NCBI GenBank assembly: GCA_036570145.1
Contig: DATCPJ010000065.1
Span: 1 to 14,460 of the forward strand
Reading direction: 5' to 3'
Source of the DNA: UBA6019 sp036570145
GTDB lineage: Bacteria > Chloroflexota > Dormibacteria > Dormibacterales > Dormibacteraceae
DNA length: 14,460 bases
Shown: positions 7,234 to 13,947 of the stretch, piece by piece
Layout: every line of letters starts with the position of its first letter
Numbering within the stretch: position 1 is the stretch's first letter
Position numbers and translations under genes: made by a program
The notes under the pieces: model-generated
What the model saw: the letters and a program-made list of their open reading frames with translations, nothing else
Databases searched by the model: none
What the model was told of the DNA's origin: nothing

Positions 7234-7249
7234 GCACCATATGTTGGTG
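7234..7249. promoter_or_regulatory. NrdR-box-like operator, site 2
   Basis: GCACCATATGTTGGTG is an imperfect palindrome matching the NrdR box at its core (caC.AtAT.TtG). Its centre is 32 bp from site 1, about three helical turns, the spacing usual for NrdR box pairs. It covers the most upstream ATG (7241) of the deaminase gene, so binding could also affect that gene. Confidence 0.6.
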
Positions 7250-7762
7250 GACAAGTCTGTGGACAAATATACCGCGAGGTGGGGAAGAAGGTTGGAAGAA
7301 CGGGTAAAGTCTGGGCAAAACTTGGAAATCGCGGACGTCGGAAGGATCCCGCTCGAGGAGGTCTTCATGCGGATGGCCGAGGAGCTCGCCAAGCGCTCCA
7401 CCTGCGCCCGCAACCAGGTCGGCACGGTGATCACCAACCCCGACCTCACCCAGGTGCTGGGGGTCGGCTACAACGGCAACGCCCGGGGCCTGCCCAACTC
7501 CTGTGACGGCACCGAGCCGGGCCGCTGCGGCTGCATCCACTCGGAGCAGAACGCCCTCATCAAGGCCGGCGCCCAGGAGCATGGCAAGGTCATGTTCGTC
7601 ACCCTCTCGCCCTGCGTGATGTGCGCGAAGATGACGATCAACTCAAACGTAACCAAGGTCTACTACCGGAGCGCCTACCGCGACCCCGCCGGCCTCGACG
7701 TCCTCCACCAGGGCGGGGTCGAGACCGAGGTCTACGCCAGTTTCCGCGACCGCTGGCGGTGA
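7241..7762 (+). CDS. comEB: Deoxycytidylate (dCMP) deaminase, ComEB type
   Basis: The enzyme should deaminate dCMP to dUMP, the precursor of dTMP. The zinc-dependent cytidine-deaminase core is plain: His100-Ser-Glu102 (CIHSEQNALI; zinc ligand and proton-shuttling Glu) and Pro124-Cys125-x-x-Cys128 (TLSPCVMC). Upstream AKRSTCARNQVGTV, GYNGN and the Cys-rich NSCDGTEPGRCGC fit the dCMP-deaminase branch, which often has an extra structural zinc. The start is uncertain. ATG 7241 has GAGG 6 nt upstream but adds about 35 residues not expected in the family and lies on operator-like sites. TTG 7322, where GC-biased codon use begins, or ATG 7367 (GAGGAGG 5 nt upstream) are alternatives. Family-like sequence begins at RIPLEEVFM (about 7343). 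It diverges from nrdJ, consistent with shared dNTP control, and overlaps the next gene by 4 bp. Confidence 0.9.
   Translation: MLVDKSVDKYTARWGRRLEERVKSGQNLEIADVGRIPLEEVFMRMAEELAKRSTCARNQVGTVITNPDLTQVLGVGYNGNARGLPNSCDGTEPGRCGCIHSEQNALIKAGAQEHGKVMFVTLSPCVMCAKMTINSNVTKVYYRSAYRDPAGLDVLHQGGVETEVYASFRDRWR
7246..7266. promoter_or_regulatory. Two DnaA-box-like 9-mers
   Basis: TGTGGACAA (7258-7266) is the exact complement of TTGTCCACA, the DnaA box common in high-GC Gram-positives. GGTGGACAA (7246-7254) matches 8 of 9 positions, in the same orientation, 12 bp upstream. They adjoin the NrdR-like sites. DnaA control of a reductase operon is known for E. coli nrdAB; a role here is inferred. The stretch may also be coding (LVDKSVDKY), which could explain the repeat. 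Confidence 0.4.
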
Positions 7763-9192
7763 GCGACCCTCTCCTCGACCGCGATCGACTGCCCGCCCTG
7801 CTTGCCGGCGTGGCCGAGGCGGCCACCCGCTACCTGGCCGGGATCGACGGGGAGCGGGTCCAGAGCGGCCGCGTCGAGGCGGCGGCGGCAGCCTTCGGCG
7901 GCGGGCTGCCCGAGCACGGGGGAGGGTCGGCGGAGGCGATCGCGCTGCTGGCCGAGGAGGGGATCGCGGCCGCGACCCGCTCGGCCGGGCCGCGCTTCTT
8001 CCATTTCGTGACCGGTGGCTCGACGCCCGCCGCGCTGGGCGCCGACTGGCTTGCTTCGGCGCTCGACCAGAACTCCTTCAGCTGGGTCAGCTCGCCGCTC
8101 GGCTCGCGACTCGAGAAGGTGGCGGTCGGCTGGCTGAAGGAGCTCTTCGGGCTGCCCGCGAGCTGGGGCGGAGTCCTCACCACCGGCGCGACGATGGCCA
8201 ACTTCACCGGTCTCGCCGCCGCCCGCCGCTGGTGGGCCTCCGAGCACGGGGTCGACCTCGACGAGCAGGGGTTCGCGGGCCTGCCGCCGGTGCCGGTGCT
8301 GACCAGCGGCTACCTTCACGGCAGCGCTGTCAAAGCGCTTGCCATGCTCGGGATCGGCCGGGCGCGGATCAGGCGCTTCGCGGCCGACCCTGCCGGCCGG
8401 CTCGACCGCGCCGCTCTCTCGGCTGCGCTGGCTGAGCTCGCGGGCGCGCCCGCGATCCTCATCGCCAACGCGGGCGAGGTGAACACGGGCGACTTCGACC
8501 CGATCGAGGAGATGGTCGAGCTCGGCCATGCCAACCACGCCTGGGTGCATGTTGACGGCGCCTTCGGCCTCTTCGCCCGCGCCTCGACCCAGGCGGCCGA
8601 GCTCGCCCGTGGGGTGGAGGGCGCCGACTCCGTCATCGCCGACGGCCACAAGTGGCTCAACGTCCCCTACGACTGCGGCTTCGCGTTCGTGAGGGACCCG
8701 GAGCTGATGCACGGCGCGTTCCAGATCGCCGGCCCCTACCTGCCGGTCGGCACTGACGAGCGGCCCAGCTTCGCCGACTTCGGTCCCGAGGCCTCCCGCC
8801 GGGCGCGGGCGCTGGCCGTCTGGGCGACCCTCAAGGCATACGGCCGCGACGGCTACCGGGAGATGGTCGACCGGCACATCGGGCTCGCCCGGCGGGTCGG
8901 CGCCGCGGTCGAGGCGGCGCCCGACTTCGAGCTGCTGGCGCCCGTGAAGCTCAACGTGGTGTGCTTTCGCTACCGGCCGCTTGACGTCGCCGAGGCGGAC
9001 CTCGACGAGCTCAACCGCCGGCTCGGCGCGGCCATCCTGGCGGACGGCCGGGTGTTCTACGGGACGACCGTCTACGCGGGAAAGGTGGCCTTCCGGCCCG
9101 CGATCTCGAACTGGCGGACGACCGAACCCGACGTAGACCTCATCGTCGCCGTCGCCCGCGAGCTCGGGGAATCCCTGGCAGTGTCTCGGTGA
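7759..9192 (+). CDS. PLP-dependent amino acid decarboxylase (group II family)
   Basis: The 477-residue protein belongs to the fold-type I, pyridoxal-phosphate group II decarboxylases (aromatic amino acid, glutamate and related decarboxylases). Lys298 in ADGHKWLNVPYDCG is the Schiff-base lysine. Asp266 in WVHVDGAFGLFA should pair with the PLP ring nitrogen. TTGATMANFTGL (about 141-152) fits the phosphate-binding loop, and PRFFHFVTGGSTPAALGADWL is family-like near the N terminus. The substrate cannot be assigned; homologues in this branch are often named only pyridoxal-dependent decarboxylase. GTG 7759 is chosen because it overlaps the deaminase stop as GTGA, implying translational coupling, and because the frame upstream of it is the shadow of the deaminase gene. 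The 3' end overlaps the convergent Nudix gene by 53 bp. Confidence 0.88.
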   Translation: MSDPLLDRDRLPALLAGVAEAATRYLAGIDGERVQSGRVEAAAAAFGGGLPEHGGGSAEAIALLAEEGIAAATRSAGPRFFHFVTGGSTPAALGADWLASALDQNSFSWVSSPLGSRLEKVAVGWLKELFGLPASWGGVLTTGATMANFTGLAAARRWWASEHGVDLDEQGFAGLPPVPVLTSGYLHGSAVKALAMLGIGRARIRRFAADPAGRLDRAALSAALAELAGAPAILIANAGEVNTGDFDPIEEMVELGHANHAWVHVDGAFGLFARASTQAAELARGVEGADSVIADGHKWLNVPYDCGFAFVRDPELMHGAFQIAGPYLPVGTDERPSFADFGPEASRRARALAVWATLKAYGRDGYREMVDRHIGLARRVGAAVEAAPDFELLAPVKLNVVCFRYRPLDVAEADLDELNRRLGAAILADGRVFYGTTVYAGKVAFRPAISNWRTTEPDVDLIVAVARELGESLAVSR

Positions 9193-9919
9193 CGACCTCG
9201 AAGCGACCGTCGGTGACCCGCACCACGGGGCGTGTGACGGCCACCCGGCGGCGGGATCGGTAGCGGCCGAGGAGAGAGTCCGCGGTCGCGTCGACGGCGA
9301 CCATCTCGAGCACCCGCCGGGTCGCGAAGACCATCGTGAAGTCGGGGTCCGCGAGGGCGTCCGCGGCGGTGACCCAGGACCAGGCCTCCACCTCGCCCGG
9401 CTGCGGATGGACGTCCTGTCCCGCCGGCAGGCGGGCCAGGTAGAAGCGGGTGTCGAACCGGCGCCGGAGCTGCTCGGGGGTGACCCAGCGGGAGAAGTAG
9501 GAGAGCTCGTCGAGAGCCGCCGCGAGGTGGTTCTCCTTGAGCGCGGTTGGAAAGCTGACCCCGTGCGTCAGGCGCAGGCGTATGCGCTCCGCGTCGACCT
9601 CGGTCGCGAAGCCACGAGGACCCCGGGCGAGGAGGATGCCGAGCTCTTCGAACAGCTCGCGCACCGCCGCCCCGCGAAGCTGGTCGCCGAGGAGGCGGTC
9701 CTCGGCATGGACGCTCCCGCCGGGGAAGACGTGGGCGCCGGGCGCGAAGTCGGCGCCGCCGGGGCGACGCAGCATCAGGACCTCCCACGGCTCGGTGCCC
9801 CGAACCAGGAGCACGGTCGCGGCAGGACGGGGCTTGACCGGCGGTCCCTCGTGGAGGACGCCCGCGAGGCCGGGCGGGATCTGTGACAAGTAGCTCAAGT
9901 CTACGATTGGCGATCGCAT
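9140..9919 (-). CDS. Nudix hydrolase with interrupted Nudix box
   Basis: The 259-residue protein should hydrolyse a nucleoside-diphosphate-linked substrate using divalent metal ions. After an N-terminal strand region (RPAATVLLVRG) comes GAHVFPGGSVHAED, then RELFEELGILL (87-97). The canonical GX5EX7REUXEEXGU is present, except that the middle spacer is 13 residues, not 7, a 6-residue insertion. Interrupted boxes occur in the NUDT7/NUDT19-like CoA-related group, so an acyl-CoA or CoA substrate is possible but unproven. The C terminus is very basic (RARGRRRR) and overlaps the convergent decarboxylase gene. The open frame extends to 10333, but that part lies antisense to the SDR gene. ATG 9919 is the first sensible start, with AAGG just upstream, and it shares CATG with the SDR start codon. 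Confidence 0.85.
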   Translation of the reverse strand: MRSPIVDLSYLSQIPPGLAGVLHEGPPVKPRPAATVLLVRGTEPWEVLMLRRPGGADFAPGAHVFPGGSVHAEDRLLGDQLRGAAVRELFEELGILLARGPRGFATEVDAERIRLRLTHGVSFPTALKENHLAAALDELSYFSRWVTPEQLRRRFDTRFYLARLPAGQDVHPQPGEVEAWSWVTAADALADPDFTMVFATRRVLEMVAVDATADSLLGRYRSRRRVAVTRPVVRVTDGRFEVVTETLPGIPRARGRRRR

Positions 9920-10673
9920 GGACCTTGGCCTGGAGGGGCGGACCGCGCTGGTTACCGGCGGCACCCGGGGCATCGGGCACGCGATCGCCCGGTCGCTGGT
10001 GGCGGATGGGGTAAGGGTGGCCGTCGTCGCACGCGGCGTACAGGGCCTGGAGGCGACCGAGCGCGAGCTTGGAGTCAACGCCATCACCGCGGACCTGGCC
10101 ACCGAGGAGGGCTGCGCGCGTGCCTTCGCCGAGGCCCGCGCGGCACTCGGGCGAGTCGACATCCTGGTCAACAACCTGGGCGGCCGTGCCGGCAGCAGCT
10201 GGCGGGACACCGGGGTGTCGGAGCTGGAGACGGCGTTGACCCTGAACCTCTTCGCCGCGGTTCGGCTGAGCAAGCTCGCCCTGCCCGAGATGGCGGACCG
10301 CGGCTGGGGCCGGATCCTGGTCATCGCTTCCATCTACGGCCGGGAGACCGGCGGTGCGCCAGCCTACAACGCGGCGAAGGCGGCCGAGATCAGCTTCGCG
10401 GCCTCCCTGGCGCGGGAGGTGGGCTCGAGCGGGGTGCTGGTGAACTCGGTGGCGCCCGGCTCGATCCTCTTCGAGGGCGGCTCCTGGGACCGCCGCCAGA
10501 AAGCCGACCCGGCGGCCATCGCCGAGTTCGTGGAAAGGGAGCTTCCCCTCAGGCGGTTCGGCCGGCCGGAGGAGGTGGCGGCGGTCGTCGCCTTTCTCTG
10601 CGGCGAGCAGGCGAGCCTGGTGAACGGCGCCTGCATCACCGTCGACGGGGGCCAGTCCCGCTCCACTATCTAG
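9918..10673 (+). CDS. SDR-family NAD(P)-dependent oxidoreductase
   Basis: This 251-residue classical short-chain dehydrogenase has all family signatures: cofactor loop TGGTRGIG (13-20), a variant NNLGG in place of NNAGG at 85-89, Asn110, Ser138, and the catalytic Tyr150-x3-Lys154 (YNAAK). PG at the SVAPGSI turn follows, and it ends VNGACITVDGGQS, typical of SDRs. It is likely a cytosolic FabG-like oxidoreductase; the substrate is unknown. There is an acidic residue (Asp59) in the TADL loop, while Arg39 after the second strand leans toward NADPH, a weak prediction. ATG 9918 gives the standard N terminus. No ribosome-binding site precedes it, but TACGAT (9902-9907) could be a -10 for a nearly leaderless transcript. 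It diverges from the Nudix gene with overlapping start codons. Confidence 0.93.
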   Translation: MDLGLEGRTALVTGGTRGIGHAIARSLVADGVRVAVVARGVQGLEATERELGVNAITADLATEEGCARAFAEARAALGRVDILVNNLGGRAGSSWRDTGVSELETALTLNLFAAVRLSKLALPEMADRGWGRILVIASIYGRETGGAPAYNAAKAAEISFAASLAREVGSSGVLVNSVAPGSILFEGGSWDRRQKADPAAIAEFVERELPLRRFGRPEEVAAVVAFLCGEQASLVNGACITVDGGQSRSTI

Positions 10674-10708
10674 TGCCCGCCAAAAACGGCGGATTATGCT
10701 TCCGCGAC

Positions 10709-10846
10709 GTGCGCCTCGCAGCCGCTTTCCTCGCTCTCCTGTTGCTGGTCGCCGCTTGCGGCAGCTCGACGGCCGGCGGATCGGAGCGTGGGGGCCGTCA
10801 GACGTCGCTTTTCGACGCTAAAGCCTCGCCCTCCCCACTTCAATGA
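10709..10846 (+). CDS. Short lipoprotein-like ORF (45 aa), possibly a remnant
   Basis: Translation from GTG 10709 gives a textbook lipoprotein signal: Arg2, a hydrophobic run of about 12 residues, and the lipobox LVAAC with Cys17 followed by GSS. The mature part is only 29 residues, polar and Gly/Ser-rich, ending KASPSPLQ. No ribosome-binding site is seen, but TATGCT (10695-10700), 8 nt upstream, could be a -10 for a near-leaderless mRNA. It may be a genuine tiny lipoprotein or the start of a larger lipoprotein gene that lost its body. I see no recognisable continuation in other frames up to 10956. Confidence 0.45.
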   Translation: MRLAAAFLALLLLVAACGSSTAGGSERGGRQTSLFDAKASPSPLQ

Positions 10847-10956
10847 CGTGACCTCCTGACCCGCCAGCCCGACCCCGGAACGAGCAAGTTAGGCCGATCA
10901 GGTCTTTCCGGAGCCCGACGCCGAACTAAGTCGCAGAGGAAGGCGGGAACTTCAAC
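10847..10956. other. Intergenic gap between the lipoprotein-like ORF and nuoN
   Basis: No gene was found here. ACTAAGT (10925-10931) and ACTTAGT (10955-10961) form a 7-bp inverted repeat with a 23-nt loop at the convergent end of nuoN, its second arm covering the nuoN stop codon. There is no T-run, so it is only a weak candidate terminator. Just after the SDR stop a separate 5-bp hairpin (CCGCC/GGCGG, 10677-10692) is equally weak. Confidence 0.35.
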
Positions 10957-12450
10957 TTAGTGCCCGGCCGCTGAGACCGGCGCCGCGCCGAGCTGGGCGA
11001 ACCCGAACAGGACCGAGGGCAGGATCCCGAGCAGGATCGCCATGATCCCCGCTGCGCCGATCACCAGGATCGCGCCCGCGGGGACGTGGAAGCGGGTGCC
11101 CTCGACCGCCGGGCGGGTCCACATATGGACGACGACCCGGAAGTAGTAGTAGACCGAGACCACGCTCATCAGCACCGCGACGACCACCAGCCAGGTGTAG
11201 CCGTTGGCGACGGCGGCCGAGAAGAGGAAGAACTTTCCGATGAAGCCGACCGTCGGCGGGAAGCCGGCGAGGGAGAACATGAAGAGGGTCATGATTCCCG
11301 CCAGGACCGGGTGGCGGTAGCCGAGCCCGTCGAGGTCCTCGAAGCGGTCGCGGTCGCCCAGCGGGCCGGCCATCAGGATCAGGATGGCGAAGGCTCCGAA
11401 GTTCATGAACAGGTAGGCGAAGAGGTAGAAGAGGACTGCCGCCTGCCCGGCGCCGTTGCTGCCGAGCACCCCCACCAGGATGTAGCCGGCCTGGGCGATG
11501 CCGGAGTAGGCGAGCAGCCGCTTCAGGCTCTGCTGCACGATCGCCGCCAGGTTGCCGATGACCATGCTGGCGACCGCCACGAAGGCCAGGAAGGCGCCCC
11601 AGTCCTGGCTCAGTCCGGGCAGTCCTTGCTGGAAGACGCGGATGATCATCGCGAAGGCGGCGGCCTTGGTCCCGACCGACATGAAGGCCGTGACCGGGAT
11701 CGGCGAGCCCTCGTAGACGTCGGGCGTCCACATCTGGAAGGGTGCGGCAGAGACCTTGAAGGCGAAGCCGATGCCCATCAGGAGGACGCCCAGGATGAGC
11801 AGGTTGTTGCCGCTGTCGCTGCCGGACGCCGCCGCGATCCTGGCGAGCACGGTGCTGCCGGTCGCCCCATAGACGAGCGCCATCCCGTAGAGGACGAAGG
11901 CGCTCGCGAACCCGCCGATCAGCAGGTACTTGACGCCCGCCTCCTGGGAGCGGGTGTCGCGCCTCGCGTAGCCGGCCATCACGTAGAGGGAGATCGAGAG
12001 GAGCTCGAGGCCGAGGAAGGTGGAGACCAGCGAGGTCGCGGCGCCCATCACCATCATCCCGTCGGTGGCGGCCAGCAGGAGGATGTAGAACTCCGGCTGG
12101 AGGAGCTTCCGCTTCGCCAGGTAGGGGTGCGTGATCAGGATCGTCATGATCCCGAGCAGCGCGAAGAGGACGTGGAAGTAGACGGCGAAGTGGTCCCCGG
12201 TCGCGAACTGGCTGTAGGCGCTCTGGCCGCCGGATCGGTAGAGGAGGAGAGCCGCGGCGATCGCCCCGACCAGGCCCAGCAGCGAGATGGCCGCCGCCGC
12301 CGCTGCGCGCGGCCGCTGCGGCAGCAGGAGGTCGGTGACCATCGCCACCAGGAGTGCGACGGAGACCACCACGATCGGCGAGATCTGGCCCAGGTCGGTG
12401 GCCGCCTGCGACCAGCTGTAGTTGACGGAGTAGGCGAGCATCACTGCCAT
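10957..12450 (-). CDS. nuoN: NADH-quinone oxidoreductase (complex I) subunit N
   Basis: NuoN is one of three antiporter-like membrane subunits that pump protons in respiratory complex I. The 497-residue, strongly hydrophobic protein fits the usual 14-helix plan. Key residues are present: Glu149 in FLGLELLSISLYVMAGY, Lys174 in EAGVKYLLIGGFASAF, Lys232 in GFAFKVSAAPFQMW, and the signature TPDVYEGSPIPVTAFMS. The Lys/Glu residues line the proton channel. It is the last gene of the L-M-N run. Three start options lie close together: ATG 12450, GTG 12444 and ATG 12441. The last forms TGATG with the nuoM stop, typical of re-initiation. None has a clear ribosome-binding site, so translational coupling to nuoM is likely whichever is used. 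Confidence 0.96.
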   Translation of the reverse strand: MAVMLAYSVNYSWSQAATDLGQISPIVVVSVALLVAMVTDLLLPQRPRAAAAAAISLLGLVGAIAAALLLYRSGGQSAYSQFATGDHFAVYFHVLFALLGIMTILITHPYLAKRKLLQPEFYILLLAATDGMMVMGAATSLVSTFLGLELLSISLYVMAGYARRDTRSQEAGVKYLLIGGFASAFVLYGMALVYGATGSTVLARIAAASGSDSGNNLLILGVLLMGIGFAFKVSAAPFQMWTPDVYEGSPIPVTAFMSVGTKAAAFAMIIRVFQQGLPGLSQDWGAFLAFVAVASMVIGNLAAIVQQSLKRLLAYSGIAQAGYILVGVLGSNGAGQAAVLFYLFAYLFMNFGAFAILILMAGPLGDRDRFEDLDGLGYRHPVLAGIMTLFMFSLAGFPPTVGFIGKFFLFSAAVANGYTWLVVVAVLMSVVSVYYYFRVVVHMWTRPAVEGTRFHVPAGAILVIGAAGIMAILLGILPSVLFGFAQLGAAPVSAAGH

Positions 12451-13934
12451 GGCAGAGCGATCCCGAGCGTCGCCACGCTCATGAGACGGGTGAGCAGGTC
12501 GGGGTAGAGCCCGATGATGAACATCAGCACGACCAGCGGAGCCAGCAGTGCCAGCTCCGGGGCGCGCAGGTCGAGCAGGGGCGGCGCCGCCGCGGCCCCG
12601 GTGTGCCCCTCATGGCCGTGGGCCAGATCCTCTCCCGTCGGTGGCGCGTACATGGCCCCCTGGAACAGCCGCAGCATGTAGACGGGGGCCAGCACCAGCC
12701 CGAGGCAGGCGACCGCGGTGAGGACGGGGCTGAAGGCCCAAGCGCCGAGCAGCACCATGAACTCGCCGACGAAGCTGTTGAGACCGGGCAGCCCGAGGGC
12801 GGCCAGCGTCACCACCAGGAACACCCCCGCCAGCACCGGCAGCCGGGGCGCGAGGCCGAAGAGGGCGGAGCGATCCCGCGTCCCGGTTCGCTGCTGGATC
12901 CAGGCGACCAGCAGGAAGAGGGCCGGGACGATCAGACCGTGGTTGACCATCTGGAGGACGGCCCCCTGCTGGCCCAGGGCGTTGAAGCTGAAGATGCCGA
13001 GGACGATGAAGCCCATGTGGCTGAGGCTGGAGTACGCGACCAGCGCTTTCATGTCCGTCTGGGCGAGCGCCATCAGGGCGCCCCAGACGATCCCCAGCAC
13101 CGCCAGCACCGGCAGCACGCCGTTCCAGTTCCACAGCCAGGTGGGGTTGTGGAAGAGCGGGATGAGAATCCGCAGCATCGCGTAGGCGCCCGTCTTCCCC
13201 ATCACTCCCGCGAAGAGCAGCAGCATCGGCGTCGGGGCGGCCAGGTAGGCGTCGCGCAGCCAGCCGTGGAAGGGGAAGACGGGGACCTTGACGACGAAGG
13301 CGACGGCGAAGAGGAAGAAGAGGCCGAACTGGATCTCGGGGCCGGCCTGGTGCTTGGCGAGGTCGGGCAGGTTGAAAGAGGCCGACCCCGTGAAGACGAA
13401 CTCGCCGATGATCCCGACCAGCATCAGCAGCGACCCGGCCAGCGTGAAGAGGACGAACTTCAGCGCGGCGAAGAGCGGACGAGGGCCTTCACCCCACAGC
13501 CAGAGCAGGAAGTAGGCCGGGATCAGCATCGCCTCCCAGAAGAAGTAGAAGAGGATCAGGTCGACGCTCAGGAAGACCCCGGCCATGCCACCTTCCATCA
13601 CCAGCAGGAGGGCGAGGAAGCGCGAGGTGCGCATCTCTCGCAGCGTCGGTGTGGCGAGGACCGCGATCAGCCCGATCAGCGCGTTGAGCACGATCAGCCA
13701 GACGCTCACCGAGTCCAGGCCGAGGTAGTAGTCGGCCTTCAGCTGGGGGATCCAGCGCACCTGCTCGACGAACTGGTAGCCGTGGGCGGTGGGGTCGAAC
13801 GCGTACGCCGCATAGGCGGCGATGCCGAGCGCCAGCGCCGCCGTCAGCGCGGCCACCCACTTGCCGAAGTGAGAAGGTAGGAAGGCGACCAGGATGCCGC
13901 CGACGACCGGGACGAGCCAGATATCCGTCAACAT
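12441..13934 (-). CDS. nuoM: NADH-quinone oxidoreductase (complex I) subunit M
   Basis: NuoM is a proton-pumping membrane subunit of complex I. The 497-residue protein shows the channel residues Glu134 (FFWEAMLIPAYFL), Lys216 (FVVKVPVFPFHGWLRDAY), Lys247 (MGKTGAYAML), Lys296 (TDMKALVAYSS), His306 (SLSHMGF) and His332 (VNHGLIVPALF), plus Glu391 (NSFVGEF) near the C terminus. A His-rich loop (HGHEGHTG) lies before the last helix; such loops are common in NuoM and are not evidence of metal use. It starts 13 bp after the nuoL stop and ends overlapping the nuoN start, so the three genes form one operon read right to left. No strong ribosome-binding site precedes the ATG. Confidence 0.96.
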   Translation of the reverse strand: MLTDIWLVPVVGGILVAFLPSHFGKWVAALTAALALGIAAYAAYAFDPTAHGYQFVEQVRWIPQLKADYYLGLDSVSVWLIVLNALIGLIAVLATPTLREMRTSRFLALLLVMEGGMAGVFLSVDLILFYFFWEAMLIPAYFLLWLWGEGPRPLFAALKFVLFTLAGSLLMLVGIIGEFVFTGSASFNLPDLAKHQAGPEIQFGLFFLFAVAFVVKVPVFPFHGWLRDAYLAAPTPMLLLFAGVMGKTGAYAMLRILIPLFHNPTWLWNWNGVLPVLAVLGIVWGALMALAQTDMKALVAYSSLSHMGFIVLGIFSFNALGQQGAVLQMVNHGLIVPALFLLVAWIQQRTGTRDRSALFGLAPRLPVLAGVFLVVTLAALGLPGLNSFVGEFMVLLGAWAFSPVLTAVACLGLVLAPVYMLRLFQGAMYAPPTGEDLAHGHEGHTGAAAAPPLLDLRAPELALLAPLVVLMFIIGLYPDLLTRLMSVATLGIALPWQ

Positions 13935-13947
13935 CAGTGTCGGGACA

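Noticed and set aside
7732..8877. A 381-codon minus-strand frame opposite the decarboxylase
   Set aside because: It is an antisense shadow with no recognisable motif; the plus strand has the PLP lysine and Asp motifs.
9920..10333. Upstream extension of the Nudix frame to 10333
   Set aside because: The extra N terminus is antisense to the SDR coding sequence, Ser/Arg-rich and without family resemblance; ATG 9919 gives a normal-length Nudix protein.
12560..12620. His-rich loop near the NuoM C terminus as a metal-binding site
   Set aside because: Variable His-rich loops at this place are common in NuoM proteins and no specific ligand geometry is evident.
11086..13880. Two long plus-strand frames (11086-12507 and 12603-13880) opposite nuoN and nuoM
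   Set aside because: Their Asp/Glu/His/Arg-rich translations are the antisense of hydrophobic membrane-protein codons; nuoM and nuoN are unmistakable on the other strand.
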